This document shows positions 36,988 through 45,553 of a stretch of 64,000 bases of DNA, piece after piece. The number at the start of each line of letters is the position of its first letter. The first letter of the stretch is position 1. The DNA is from Nitrospinaceae bacterium (GTDB lineage Bacteria; Nitrospinota; Nitrospinia; Nitrospinales; Nitrospinaceae): contig JANQEK010000030.1 in NCBI GenBank assembly GCA_028278405.1, positions 30,306 to 94,305 of the forward strand. The letters are read 5' to 3'. The position numbers and the translations under genes were made by a program. The notes beneath the pieces are model-generated. The model did not search any database and was not told where the DNA came from. It saw only the letters and a list, made by a program, of their open reading frames with translations.

Positions 36988-37428
36988 ATGGAATCGTTTG
37001 CGGATCTCGGTTACCTCGGCCTGTTTGCGGCCTCGTTTCTGGCGGCGACGATTTTACCGCTCAGTTCGGAAGTGGTGTTGAGCGTTCTGCTGGTGAACGG
37101 GTTGTTGCCCATTGCCCTGGTTGCCGTCGCAACGGTCGGCAATGTGCTGGGGTCCCTGACCAACTATGGTCTGGGCTACTGGGCCGGCCCGAAGGTGGCC
37201 AACAAGTGGTTGAAGATTTCCGAAGAAGAGTTCATCAGGGCGGAACAGCGTTTTAAGAAGTATGGATTGATCTCTCTCTGTTTCGCATGGGTGCCGGTCG
37301 TGGGTGATCCCATAACCGTCGTTGCGGGTGTTTTGCGGATTCGTTTATTGTGGTTCGTGCTATTGGTTACTGCCGGGAAGTTGCTGCGCTATATTGTCAT
37401 CAGTGTTCTGGCGTTACAGGTGAATTGA
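36988..37428 (+). CDS. YqaA/DedA-type small membrane protein
   Basis: The 146-residue polytopic protein fits the YqaA branch of the SNARE-associated/DedA superfamily: LGLFAASFLAATILPLSSEV, then GNVLGSLTNYGLGYWAGPKV, and the re-entrant region FAWVPVVGDPITVVAGVLR. Three to four membrane segments are expected. Relatives are implicated in lipid transport or membrane homeostasis; the substrate is unknown. Its ATG directly follows the selO stop, so translation is coupled. Confidence 0.85.
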   Translation: MESFADLGYLGLFAASFLAATILPLSSEVVLSVLLVNGLLPIALVAVATVGNVLGSLTNYGLGYWAGPKVANKWLKISEEEFIRAEQRFKKYGLISLCFAWVPVVGDPITVVAGVLRIRLLWFVLLVTAGKLLRYIVISVLALQVN

Positions 37429-37441
37429 TGGGGCAACCCGG

Positions 37442-37729
37442 TTACAGCACTGTATCAATACCTTTTTCCAGATCACTGTTCAGTCCATCGTCCGGGTCGC
37501 GTTTTTTGGGTTCTGCCTCCTTTTGATACCGCTTTTTCACCAGGTTGTTCATAATTTTTTCATGGCAGGTCGTACAGATCCAACCCTCTCCTGAATTGAT
37601 CCAGCATTCATACTCGACCCATAGAACGGCATCTTCTTCGCTGTCACAATACTCCCCGTTCTGCAGGCATCTTTGAGATACCTTGGTCTGGCATTCCACC
37701 GCATACTGGTCGTTTTTCTGCAGGATCAC
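37442..37729 (-). CDS. Small cysteine-rich hypothetical protein
   Basis: This 95-residue protein has spaced cysteines (VECQTKVSQRC, EYC, YECW, GWICTTCHEK), a CXXC pair and other ligands that suggest a zinc- or metal-binding fold. CTTCH is formally a CXXCH haem motif, but with no signal peptide a cytochrome is unlikely. GTG start, with GGAGGAGG six bases upstream. The C-terminus is charged. Family not recognised. Confidence 0.65.
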   Translation of the reverse strand: MILQKNDQYAVECQTKVSQRCLQNGEYCDSEEDAVLWVEYECWINSGEGWICTTCHEKIMNNLVKKRYQKEAEPKKRDPDDGLNSDLEKGIDTVL

Positions 37730-37874
37730 TGCGGTCCTCCTCCATCGTGAATCGTTTATAGAACTTTACCATCCCTGTGCCATGGAGTACACCGCAAACC
37801 GGAGGGCAGACCTGCGTTGTCGATTCAAGTTATGTTAAGATCATGGCCTGAAGAGGTGGGTTATTGAAAGAAAA

Positions 37875-38294
37875 ATGGCTGTGACGGGTCCAAAGCGAGC
37901 ATTTAAAAATCGATTATTCACTTTAACCGTATTTCAAAATATGGGTGCATTTAACTACATACAAATTCGGGGAATATGCCCCGAGTGCAAACAGGAAACC
38001 GATATTTCCTGCCAAACACATGTCGCATCGGATTATGACGGAAACGATGAAGTAGGGCGGTTTCACGATCATACATATGAGTTAGGCCAAAGAATGCATT
38101 GGTTTGAGTCTACGGATAAACGTTATTTGTTATGGCATGAATATTATTTAGTTGAAGAAAATGTTGCAAGAGAAGCATGTTACTCAGAATGCAAATCATG
38201 CAATGCTGAAATTTACGTGATGATACAATTTGAGGATATCACACCTGTCAAGGTCATTGAAATTGGGCTAATACAGGATATGCCAGAGGAATAG
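37875..38294 (+). CDS. Hypothetical protein with two CXXC zinc-ribbon-like motifs
   Basis: The 139-residue protein has CPECKQETDISCQTH and CYSECKSCNAEIYV, two cysteine knuckles separated by about 65 residues, resembling a split zinc ribbon. Between them lies an acidic/aromatic stretch (WFESTDKRYLLWHEYYLVEE). No signal peptide. The start has only a purine-rich GAAAGAAAA upstream; a later ATG (37941) is possible. A+T-rich composition suggests acquisition. Function unknown. Confidence 0.62.
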   Translation: MAVTGPKRAFKNRLFTLTVFQNMGAFNYIQIRGICPECKQETDISCQTHVASDYDGNDEVGRFHDHTYELGQRMHWFESTDKRYLLWHEYYLVEENVAREACYSECKSCNAEIYVMIQFEDITPVKVIEIGLIQDMPEE

Positions 38295-38312
38295 CAAAAA
38301 GGAGCAAGGATT

Positions 38313-38552
38313 GTGAGTCAGTCGAAATCGGAAGATAACTGGGCGCAGGAGGTATTGGATGCGGCTACTGAAACATTCAAGCCGACCCGCGAGCAAGCCC
38401 GGGAAATCAGGAAATTAAAACGAATGGGTTTTAATGATTTCGCAGACGCCTATTATGAATATCTCCGACTGGAACAACAGGAAGGTCCGTTGGATTGCTC
38501 TCTGGAGGAATTCTGTGAAACCAAAGGGATTCAATACCGGTCTCTGAAATAA
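38313..38552 (+). CDS. Small hypothetical protein (79 residues)
   Basis: GTG start at 38313 with AAGGAG a few bases upstream. The acidic, helical product (EDNWAQEVLDAATETFKPTR, then IRKLKRMGFNDFADAYYEYL) has no signal or membrane segment. It follows the CXXC protein by 18 bases and may be co-transcribed. Family not recognised. Confidence 0.6.
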   Translation: MSQSKSEDNWAQEVLDAATETFKPTREQAREIRKLKRMGFNDFADAYYEYLRLEQQEGPLDCSLEEFCETKGIQYRSLK

Positions 38553-38664
38553 TCGCGAATTCCGTACTGACTGAAGTGTTGATCGAATCCTATAAACAAA
38601 ATAAGGACCTCTCTAAAAACTCTAAGGTATTCGGTTTCTCTGATTCTTCACTTGAATTGACTTG

Positions 38665-39108
38665 TTAGCTGTTGAACAGCTTTTTCCATCTGTTTTGGCG
38701 ATGCCTATAGAAAATATGTGCAATTAACCAAATTGGAATGGTTAATACACCAGCTTTGATCTCAACTTCATCAGTATATTCGATAGTATGGTCGTCAATT
38801 GGGTTCAACTTGATGATATGATTCCAAACCTTTGCTAATGTTCCATGTTCTTTGGAAACGATGCGTTTTTCTTCATTGTTTAGTTCTACTAAATTAATAA
38901 AATGTTCTCCTAGCGGAATCATTCCAAATAAGGATACTCTGAACCTGTATTCATTTCCGAGATTCCATTTATCTGGAACTGAATAGCCTTTCTGAGGTTT
39001 GATTTTAAGTATTGGTGAAGCAACATACATTAAAGACGAAACTTTTTGAAGTTCCTCCCACATTTGATTTTCATTAGCTTTGATTATGGACGAAATGATG
39101 GCTTTCAT
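38665..39108 (-). CDS. SRPBCC (START-like) domain protein
   Basis: This 147-residue protein has the helix-grip outline of SRPBCC proteins: an N-terminal strand (MKAIISSIIKANENQMWEEL), PILKIKPQKGYSVPDKWNLG, then EHFINLVELNNEEKRIVSKE, WNHIIKLNPIDDHTIEYTDE and a long C-terminal helix. Such folds bind hydrophobic ligands. Ligand unknown; the ribosome site is weak. A+T-rich like the genes before it. Confidence 0.65.
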   Translation of the reverse strand: MKAIISSIIKANENQMWEELQKVSSLMYVASPILKIKPQKGYSVPDKWNLGNEYRFRVSLFGMIPLGEHFINLVELNNEEKRIVSKEHGTLAKVWNHIIKLNPIDDHTIEYTDEVEIKAGVLTIPIWLIAHIFYRHRQNRWKKLFNS

Positions 39109-39497
39109 TGCTGTACATATGGGGAAGGGTAGGGAAGTTTCCTTGGAACCTATCTCTGGATCAAGTTTAAATACACGAAGCCAGAGTGCCCTTCGACTTC
39201 CCGACGCTAAGGTGGCTCTCTGGCCTCCCTTATATTCTATGTTTCAAGGGCGCTCTGGCGTATCCATGAAACCGGCTTCACGCAGTTCCTTCCTTTTCTC
39301 TCTATAGTAAATTTATGGCTCTGGCTTGATTTTTTCAAGTTCTTTAAGCGCCCGTCATAGCCAAGTAATCCGAATATTTATCATCAGATTGGGTCTATAT
39401 AAATAGGGGAGTTTATGCGTTTTTTATTCGATTTCAATACCTGTCGCCATAAATGAAAACAGAGAAAATTATTAACTTCCAAATATTGTGAGGACCA
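39109..39497. other. Intergenic region with a 14-base inverted repeat
   Basis: This 389-base gap carries GCCAGAGTGCCCTT (39180-39193) and AAGGGCGCTCTGGC (39246-39259), arms that pair with one mismatch around 52 bases. I see no gene here. The rest holds only the GAGG ribosome site of the next gene. Confidence 0.5.
39180..39259. repeat. Imperfect inverted repeat, 14-base arms
   Basis: The arms GCCAGAGTGCCCTT and AAGGGCGCTCTGGC pair at 13 of 14 positions across a 52-base centre that itself contains GGCTCTCTGGCC. It could be a MITE-like remnant or an RNA structure. No target-site duplication was found by eye. Confidence 0.5.
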
Positions 39498-40004
39498 ATG
39501 AAAATGATTAACAGCAAAATCGCCAAACTCGCAACTCTAGTGATTGCATTCGCCCTTGCATCAACCACCGGGTGCAGCCCTCTTCAAACCACCTCAAATG
39601 ATGAGGCCCAGGTTACGGAGGGTAAGCCTTCAACCACCAAGATGGGCGTTGAAAGGAACTATGAGGTCACTGGAAAAGCTCAAATGAAACGTCTTCCCGG
39701 CGGTGATACCGGAAAAACGATTGTCGACCTGAACGTAAAGGGACTTCATCCCAACGAAAAGTATCCGGTTCATGTACACAATCTGCCCTGTGGTGAAAAA
39801 GGAGGCGGCGGCCATTATCAACACGAAAAGGGCGGCAAGGTGGATGACGTCAACGAAATATGGTTGACCTTTACCTCCGACGCTTCCGGAGCCGGATCAA
39901 GTCAGGCGGAACATGGTCATGTTGCACGCTCGGATGCGCAGTCTATTGTTATCCACGACAGCACGGCTGACAAGGCGCGTATTGCCTGCATAGACCTGAG
40001 ATAA
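39498..40004 (+). CDS. SodC-like (Cu/Zn superoxide dismutase family) lipoprotein
   Basis: The 168-residue protein has a lipoprotein signal (FALASTTGC, Cys near residue 26) and a SodC-type beta-barrel. The HVHNLPC pair gives two copper His and the disulphide Cys, GGGGHYQHE gives the bridging His, IVIHD the fourth His, and RIAC the conserved Arg and second Cys. The zinc loop is short and lacks the canonical GHxGDLP, so this may be a copper-only or non-zinc member. It acts outside the cytoplasm. GAGG precedes the ATG. Confidence 0.8.
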   Translation: MKMINSKIAKLATLVIAFALASTTGCSPLQTTSNDEAQVTEGKPSTTKMGVERNYEVTGKAQMKRLPGGDTGKTIVDLNVKGLHPNEKYPVHVHNLPCGEKGGGGHYQHEKGGKVDDVNEIWLTFTSDASGAGSSQAEHGHVARSDAQSIVIHDSTADKARIACIDLR

Positions 40005-40054
40005 TTTGAACACAGGTGGTTTGTTTCAGAACTATTAGTTTCTTCAAATATCGC

Positions 40055-40075
40055 GGCGGCCCCGTGTGGGTCGCC
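40055..40075 (+). terminator. Possible terminator of the SodC-like gene
   Basis: GGCGGCCC-CGTGT-GGGTCGCC forms an 8-bp stem with one G-U pair about 50 bases after the stop, followed by GTTATT rather than a clean T-run. Confidence 0.45.
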
Positions 40076-40221
40076 GTTATTCAATGTTTGATGTCAGAGC
40101 AAAGTGGACCACTTGAGGTGAAATTCTATGAGATACTTTCGGTTAAAATTTTCAAAGCCAAATGTTTGCTTTTGGCCTTTTTCTGCCGTTTTAATCAAGG
40201 ACGTGCTATCAGCCTGAATTA

Positions 40222-40731
40222 TTATTTGATCGCAGCGGCGGTGACTTTCTCGGAAAAGAGGTAGTCATTTTCCGATGCCTGCTCGTGGCACGTTCTGCAG
40301 ACGGTGACCATCTTCCCGCTATCAATCACCTTGGTCCCTGTTGCATCGAAGCGGGCATACCACCAGTTATTGTGTTCCGGGTCATAGCCCCCAGGCATCT
40401 TGACCATGATCCCCAGTTCTTCGATCTCAGTGGCCGTCTCGTCTGTGTATTGTACTTTGAGGATCCTCGAACACTTAGGGTAGGGTGACGTGGCGGCAAG
40501 ATACGTACCTTTGGCCCGGTCGTCTACGTGAATGTCAACATGAACCTCACCATGGCCTTTAGAGAGAAGGACGGTCGGGTTCACCTTCTTCCAACTGCGC
40601 CAATCTTTGAAGGTCATATCAGCATCCGGACTACAGTCAGGATTTACAAATCCCTCAGGTCCCATACCAGCACATCCCGACACGATAAGCATGCATATCG
40701 CGCTTAGAGTTAACTTTACTCGTTTGAACAT
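40222..40731 (-). CDS. Cytochrome P460-family lipoprotein
   Basis: The 169-residue protein has a lipoprotein signal (MLIVSGCAG) and a cytochrome P460-like domain with WRSWKKVNP near the start, then EELGIMVKMPGG and a C-terminal CRTCHEQASENDYLFSEKV, in which CXXCH is the haem attachment site. P460 cytochromes oxidise hydroxylamine or related N compounds, or serve as electron carriers; which applies here cannot be seen. It starts nine bases after the MerC-CDF gene and is in its operon. Confidence 0.85.
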   Translation of the reverse strand: MFKRVKLTLSAICMLIVSGCAGMGPEGFVNPDCSPDADMTFKDWRSWKKVNPTVLLSKGHGEVHVDIHVDDRAKGTYLAATSPYPKCSRILKVQYTDETATEIEELGIMVKMPGGYDPEHNNWWYARFDATGTKVIDSGKMVTVCRTCHEQASENDYLFSEKVTAAAIK

Positions 40732-40740
40732 GGGTTCTGT

Positions 40741-41805
40741 TTAAGGAATGGGAAGGGTGATAGGTTTCAGCTCTTCCTGTGCTTCTCTGATTATGCCCAG
40801 CGAGGATTTCAAAATAAAGGAGCAAATGAGCATACTGATCACCAGGTCGGGCCAGTGCGAACCTGTCCAGGCGACACCTCCGGCTGCCACCAGCACACTT
40901 AGGTTCACCAGGACGTCATTGCGTGCGCAAATCCAGGAAGAACGCATATTGATGTCGTCATTTTTATGGCGAGTCAGCAGGAAGAGGCAGATCACATTTG
41001 CAGTAAAGGCTAAAATTCCAATGATGCCCATCATTTCCACACCCGGCATCACCGGATTATAAAACCGATAAAATGAAAACAACATGATGGAGAAAGCCAG
41101 GGCAGCCATGAGATAACCTTTAAGCAAAGCCGCTCGGTTTCGCCAAACCGTTTCCTGGTTCAATACTATGAGAGAGACTCCATAGATGATCGCGTCCCCC
41201 AGCATGTCCAGGGAGTCTGCCCATAACGCATTGGAAGAAGCCAGCCACCCGTATATCGCTTCGACGACAAACATGCCCAAGTTGAGGTAAAGAACAACCC
41301 AAAGCACGCTTTTATGCTTTTGAAAGATTTTTTTCCAGGTCTTTTGATCAGTCGAGCAACAATCGTTCTTAACGGACAACTCTGGGGCATCAAAGGCGTT
41401 CTTTGCTATGCTATGGTTACAAGATTCTTTGCGGCAAAGGGAAAAGTTACGCCAATGAGACCAGGCCAGAATAATAGCCGCTACGAATGTGGCACCCTTT
41501 TCACCTGTTTCCCCCAGTAGATCATGACCGAAAAATGCGGTGAAGACGAATATTACCAGTCCAAGCCCGATTCCCAAGAAGACTCTCAGATCTTTGTGGC
41601 GTGAACAACCTATAGATGCAGCCATCACACTTGAAGGCAGCACCAGCCAAACCAGCATCTCGTGAAAAACCTCGTCGTCAACAGGAAGTACAGCGATTGA
41701 AGGAAAGACAGCCAGTATTAAAGGGAAAGAGGCGCAGTGTAATGCACAAATGACCGAAACACCGATTGAAAGGCGGTCTAAAAAAAACTGTGTTGCTTTT
41801 CTCAT
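40741..41805 (-). CDS. MerC-CDF fusion: metal transport protein
   Basis: The 354-residue protein joins two membrane modules. Residues 1-140 are MerC-like, with SVICALHCASFPLILAVFPS (the MerC CALHC site) and four membrane segments. Residues about 165-354 are a cation diffusion facilitator, with NLGMFVVEAIYGWLASSNAL and the metal-site Asp pair in ADSLDMLGDAIIYG. A Cys/His linker (CRKESCNHS, then KNDCCSTD) sits between them and may bind metal. MerC imports Hg or other metals while CDF proteins export Zn/Cd/Fe, so net function is unclear. The ATG at 41805 has AAGGGA upstream; the longer TTG frame (41832) is less likely. Confidence 0.85.
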   Translation of the reverse strand: MRKATQFFLDRLSIGVSVICALHCASFPLILAVFPSIAVLPVDDEVFHEMLVWLVLPSSVMAASIGCSRHKDLRVFLGIGLGLVIFVFTAFFGHDLLGETGEKGATFVAAIILAWSHWRNFSLCRKESCNHSIAKNAFDAPELSVKNDCCSTDQKTWKKIFQKHKSVLWVVLYLNLGMFVVEAIYGWLASSNALWADSLDMLGDAIIYGVSLIVLNQETVWRNRAALLKGYLMAALAFSIMLFSFYRFYNPVMPGVEMMGIIGILAFTANVICLFLLTRHKNDDINMRSSWICARNDVLVNLSVLVAAGGVAWTGSHWPDLVISMLICSFILKSSLGIIREAQEELKPITLPIP

Positions 41806-42071
41806 GTGCTTATTCCCTTGGGCGCAACTCAATTAAACTTTCAATCAAGTCAATTATTTTATATGTTTGGATGGTAATATCAAGGGCATTAATCGACGCC
41901 CGACCTTTTTCCGGTTTTTCTCCAACTTATGATAAAGTACCAAATAAAAAATCTGGAGAGAGTTTATATTGCCGCGAATAGGGGAGTGTCACCCGTATGG
42001 CGAATGCAGTAGGATGTTAAACCTGACTAACGTTACCACGGCTATTGCCGTTTTACGATGATGGAGAAATT

Positions 42072-43022
42072 ATGCGTTCGATAAAAGTCGAAGGACTCGA
42101 TATACCCTGGACAGCCCTCACCCTGGGCTGCCTGCAGTTAGCCCCCAGCGAAGCGTGGGGAGACGCGTGTACGGTCGAAGAGGCCGACCGGGTGGTGAAG
42201 ACCGCCCTGGAGGGCGGCATCATGGCATTTGATACCGCCGAGGGTTATGGCGATGGGGAATCTGAACGCCGCCTCGGCAAGGCCCTGGGCTCCCGCAAAA
42301 ACGATGTCATCATCGTTTCAAAAATCTGGCCCGATGCCGAAATGAGCCTCGAGGCTTACCAGGTGCGCCTCGAGGGGACGTTGAAAGCGCTGGGGCGGGA
42401 TTATGTCGATGCGTATCTGGTCCACTGGCCGGGCATGTATATAGACAACATGCTCAAGTCCGGGAAGATGTGCGACATCATGGCCGCCCTCAAGGAAAGC
42501 GGCAAGGCCCGTACCATCGGTGTCTCGAATTTCCAGGAGCGGGACATAGGCTTTATGGCCGGCAAGGCCTCGTTGTTCTCCATCAATCAGGTACCTTATA
42601 ACCTGCTGCAGCGCGAGTACGAAGGCCCGCATATAAAAATATGTGAAAAGAACGGTATCGGTTATATGGCGTATGCGCCCAGTGCCCGGGGTCTGTTAGC
42701 CGGTCGACTCGATGAAGAGGCCTTAAAGGCACCCGCCCGCAAGGAATGTCACCTGTACTATCAGCCTCATTTGGGTGATTCGAAACACGTGCGCCGCGCG
42801 GTTCAGGAAATTGCAGAGGAAATCAATACGGCCCCCATCAATGTGGCACTCGCATGGGTGATTCAGCAATGGAATATCATCACCGCTGTGGTCGGGTCAC
42901 GCAAAGTGGATCAGGTGAAGGAATTTTGTGCCGCCGGGGATATCACGCTGACTTCTGAACAGCTGGGCCGGCTCAACCGGGAGAGCGCTCAGTTTCATTC
43001 CGCGAGCGGTGTAATTGTCTGA
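42072..43022 (+). CDS. Aldo/keto reductase
   Basis: The 316-residue NADPH-dependent oxidoreductase has a TIM barrel. The catalytic tetrad is visible: Asp and Tyr in FDTAEGYGDGESERRLGKAL, Lys in IVSKIWPDAE and His in YLVHWPG. Cofactor-binding IGVSNFQERD and the C-terminal VVGSRKVDQVKE follow. Substrate unknown. GGAGA six bases before ATG 42072 favours it over ATG 42045. Confidence 0.92.
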   Translation: MRSIKVEGLDIPWTALTLGCLQLAPSEAWGDACTVEEADRVVKTALEGGIMAFDTAEGYGDGESERRLGKALGSRKNDVIIVSKIWPDAEMSLEAYQVRLEGTLKALGRDYVDAYLVHWPGMYIDNMLKSGKMCDIMAALKESGKARTIGVSNFQERDIGFMAGKASLFSINQVPYNLLQREYEGPHIKICEKNGIGYMAYAPSARGLLAGRLDEEALKAPARKECHLYYQPHLGDSKHVRRAVQEIAEEINTAPINVALAWVIQQWNIITAVVGSRKVDQVKEFCAAGDITLTSEQLGRLNRESAQFHSASGVIV

Positions 43023-43199
43023 AGTCGACTGGAAAAGTCGCCCGTCCCGTTAGACTAGTCTCCGCTTGCCTAACAAATCCTTGCCTCACACTAATTCCGT
43101 ATTGCTCTCCCTCTATTTTCGGGTAGAAGATATGTTACGATAATCGCCTGAAAGGATAATTTATTTGAAATCTAGATAAATGAAATTTACCCAACTAAC

Positions 43200-45038
43200 A
43201 TGGCACGCCTAATTCCATCTCTTAATAGTTGCTTGAATCGAATGCAATCAGGCGAGAAACGTTTCGCGCGGGTCCTAGAGAGCCATTTGGAGGACGACTA
43301 CTTCTGCTGGTACGAGTTACCTGTTGGAAAAAGACAAAGGTATTCCGACTTCATCATCCTGCATCCGGCGCGTGGTCTTTTATTGCTGGAGGTGAAGGAC
43401 TGGAAGCTGGATACCATCCAAAAGGTGGATAAGGCGTCAGCAACTATCAATACACCTGTCGGCGTTAAAATCGTAAGCAACCCTCTGGAACAAGTGCGTC
43501 AATGCACCTATCAACTGTTACAACGGCTGGAAAGAGACCCACAATTAGTCCATCAAACGGGACCCAATAAAGGCAAAATGGTTTTTCCATACGGTTATGG
43601 GGTGGTATTGAGCAACGTTACCCGTAGACAGTTCAAATCTACTGACCTGAAAGAAGTGTTACCCGAGCATCTTGTCATCTGTAAAGACGAGATTGTTGAA
43701 AGCGTAGAGCCAGAGGCCTTTCAAGAGCGGTTATGGAACATGTTCAACTTCAAGTTCAAGAATCCTCTTAACTTACCGCAGATCGATCGTATCCGTTGGC
43801 ATCTGTTTCCCGAGGTTAGAATAAGTACAAGCGAGCAGGGTAATCTTTTTCCAGAAGAGGAGGATATAGGAGAGCTGCAAACTGACATTATAAAGGTCAT
43901 GGATATGCAGCAGGAACTTCTGGCACGCAGTCTTGGTGAGGGACACCGGGTTATCCATGGGGTGGCCGGTTCTGGCAAGACCTTGATTCTAGGTTATCGT
44001 TGTCTCTACCTCGCTAAGCTGCTGAATAAACCGATTCTTGTCCTCTGCTTCAATATAACACTGGCCGCTAGGTTGCGCGAACTGATTGCTGAGCGGGGTA
44101 TTGGTGACAAGGTCAATGTCTATCACTTTCACGACTGGTGTGGTGAACAACTACGCACCTACCATATTGATCGGCCACAGCCGTGTGATAAGTATTTTGA
44201 CCGGCTTGTTGAGACGGTTATTACAGCAGCAGAGAAGGGTACGATACCAAAAGATCAGTATGGTGCAGTGATGATAGACGAAGGCCATGATTTTGAGCCT
44301 GAATGGCTAAAGCTTGTGGTTAGTATGGTTGATCCCGATACCAATTCCCTTCTGTTACTTTATGATGATGCGCAGTCGATTTATAGCAAGAAGAAGCAAC
44401 TCGACTTCAGTTTATCTAGTGTTGGAGTCCAGGCAAGAGGACGGACAACAGTACTGAAGTTAAATTATCGAAATACGAATGAAATTCTTAGCTTCGCTTA
44501 CAAATTTGCAAGCAGATACCTTAAACCAGATGCTAAGGACGAAGATCATGTGCCGTTAATTGAACCTGAGGCGGCTGGGCGTCATGGTCCTGCACCCGTA
44601 GTAAAGTCTTTTAAATCTTATGAAGAGGAAGTAGGTTATATTGCTCGTGTCTTCAAGCGAATGCATGACGAACAAGGGATTCTCTGGTCCGATATGTGCG
44701 TAACATATCGAAATAATTGGATGGGAGAAAAACTGAATGCCCAGTTAGCGTCCATAGGTGTTCCCTGCCAATGGCTAGGTGATTCAAAAGCTAAAAAGCA
44801 GTTTAAGCCCTCGTCTGACAGTGTGAAGTTAATGACAATGCACAGCAGTAAGGGTTTGGAATTTCCCATTGTTGCGGTATCTGGGATAGGGAATATGCCA
44901 GCTGACGGAGAGGACCCTATCTCAGCAGCCAAACTGTTATATGTTGCGATGACACGTTCTACAAAAAAGCTGCTGCTTACCAGTCATAAAGAGACAGAGT
45001 TTCTTTCCCAATTGAAGCAGGTAGATCATGGCCTTTAG
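43200..45038 (+). CDS. NERD nuclease-helicase (UvrD-like) fusion protein
   Basis: The 612-residue protein starts with a NERD nuclease-related domain (about 15-130; the core SDFIILHPARGLLLLEVKDW has the D-x-EVK arrangement of PD-(D/E)XK enzymes). It continues as a superfamily 1 helicase: Walker A HGVAGSGKT, Walker B VMIDEGHDFEPEW, motif III LLLLYDDAQSIYS, YRNTNEIL, TMHSSKGLEF and LYVAMTRSTKKL. Such proteins occur stand-alone or in defence loci; DNA or RNA processing is expected. It is a complete gene with no restriction or methylase partner nearby. Ribosome site weak. Confidence 0.9.
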   Translation: MARLIPSLNSCLNRMQSGEKRFARVLESHLEDDYFCWYELPVGKRQRYSDFIILHPARGLLLLEVKDWKLDTIQKVDKASATINTPVGVKIVSNPLEQVRQCTYQLLQRLERDPQLVHQTGPNKGKMVFPYGYGVVLSNVTRRQFKSTDLKEVLPEHLVICKDEIVESVEPEAFQERLWNMFNFKFKNPLNLPQIDRIRWHLFPEVRISTSEQGNLFPEEEDIGELQTDIIKVMDMQQELLARSLGEGHRVIHGVAGSGKTLILGYRCLYLAKLLNKPILVLCFNITLAARLRELIAERGIGDKVNVYHFHDWCGEQLRTYHIDRPQPCDKYFDRLVETVITAAEKGTIPKDQYGAVMIDEGHDFEPEWLKLVVSMVDPDTNSLLLLYDDAQSIYSKKKQLDFSLSSVGVQARGRTTVLKLNYRNTNEILSFAYKFASRYLKPDAKDEDHVPLIEPEAAGRHGPAPVVKSFKSYEEEVGYIARVFKRMHDEQGILWSDMCVTYRNNWMGEKLNAQLASIGVPCQWLGDSKAKKQFKPSSDSVKLMTMHSSKGLEFPIVAVSGIGNMPADGEDPISAAKLLYVAMTRSTKKLLLTSHKETEFLSQLKQVDHGL

Positions 45039-45208
45039 TCTTAAGTTTCGGTTTTCAGTAGGACACTATAATGCAGAGCTGTTTTTGTGAGGAGCAGATC
45101 GTTTGAGTGACCGCTTTTGACTGAAACAAGATTTGACCAACGTCCAGCCTCCAAAGCTTTTCTTCAGAGATATGTTAGGATAATGTTTTTAATATTCGGA
45201 GAAGATGT

Positions 45209-45553
45209 ATGTTGGTTCGAACAGGGGTATGTCATCAATGCAGCGAATGTTGTAAGACGGTGAATCTAACGGTGGTGCGGGATGTGACGCTGCGTCAGCA
45301 CGGTAACCGGGAGGAACTGGAGCGTTACCTCAGCTATAGGGGTATCCGTGTCGTGGGAGAAGATATGGCGGCCAACGCGCTGTTTTATGAAATCGATATC
45401 CCGTGCAATCAGTTGACGGAAGACAACCAGTGCAAAGTCCACGACTCGCCTGAAAAACCCCTGCTGTGCCTCAAATACCCCGATGCGCCGAGCGATATCG
45501 AAGAATGCGGTTATTCCTTTGAACGTTCAACCCCGCTGGAACGCCTGGCATGA
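45209..45553 (+). CDS. YkgJ-family cysteine cluster protein
   Basis: The 114-residue protein has the YkgJ-type cluster: CHQCSECCK near the start, then CNQL, CKVHDSPEKPLLCLKYP, which are the eight-Cys-type positions for an Fe-S or zinc centre. The family has no proven function. It overlaps the next gene by four bases (ATGA). The ATG at 45209 follows GGAGAAGA. Confidence 0.85.
   Translation: MLVRTGVCHQCSECCKTVNLTVVRDVTLRQHGNREELERYLSYRGIRVVGEDMAANALFYEIDIPCNQLTEDNQCKVHDSPEKPLLCLKYPDAPSDIEECGYSFERSTPLERLA

Noticed and set aside
37442..37729. CTTCH in the small cysteine-rich protein as a c-type haem site
   Set aside because: No signal peptide, and many other cysteines favour a zinc- or iron-binding fold.
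40016..40264. 82-codon plus-strand frame after the SodC-like gene
   Set aside because: It covers the probable terminator, has no ribosome site and its product matches nothing.
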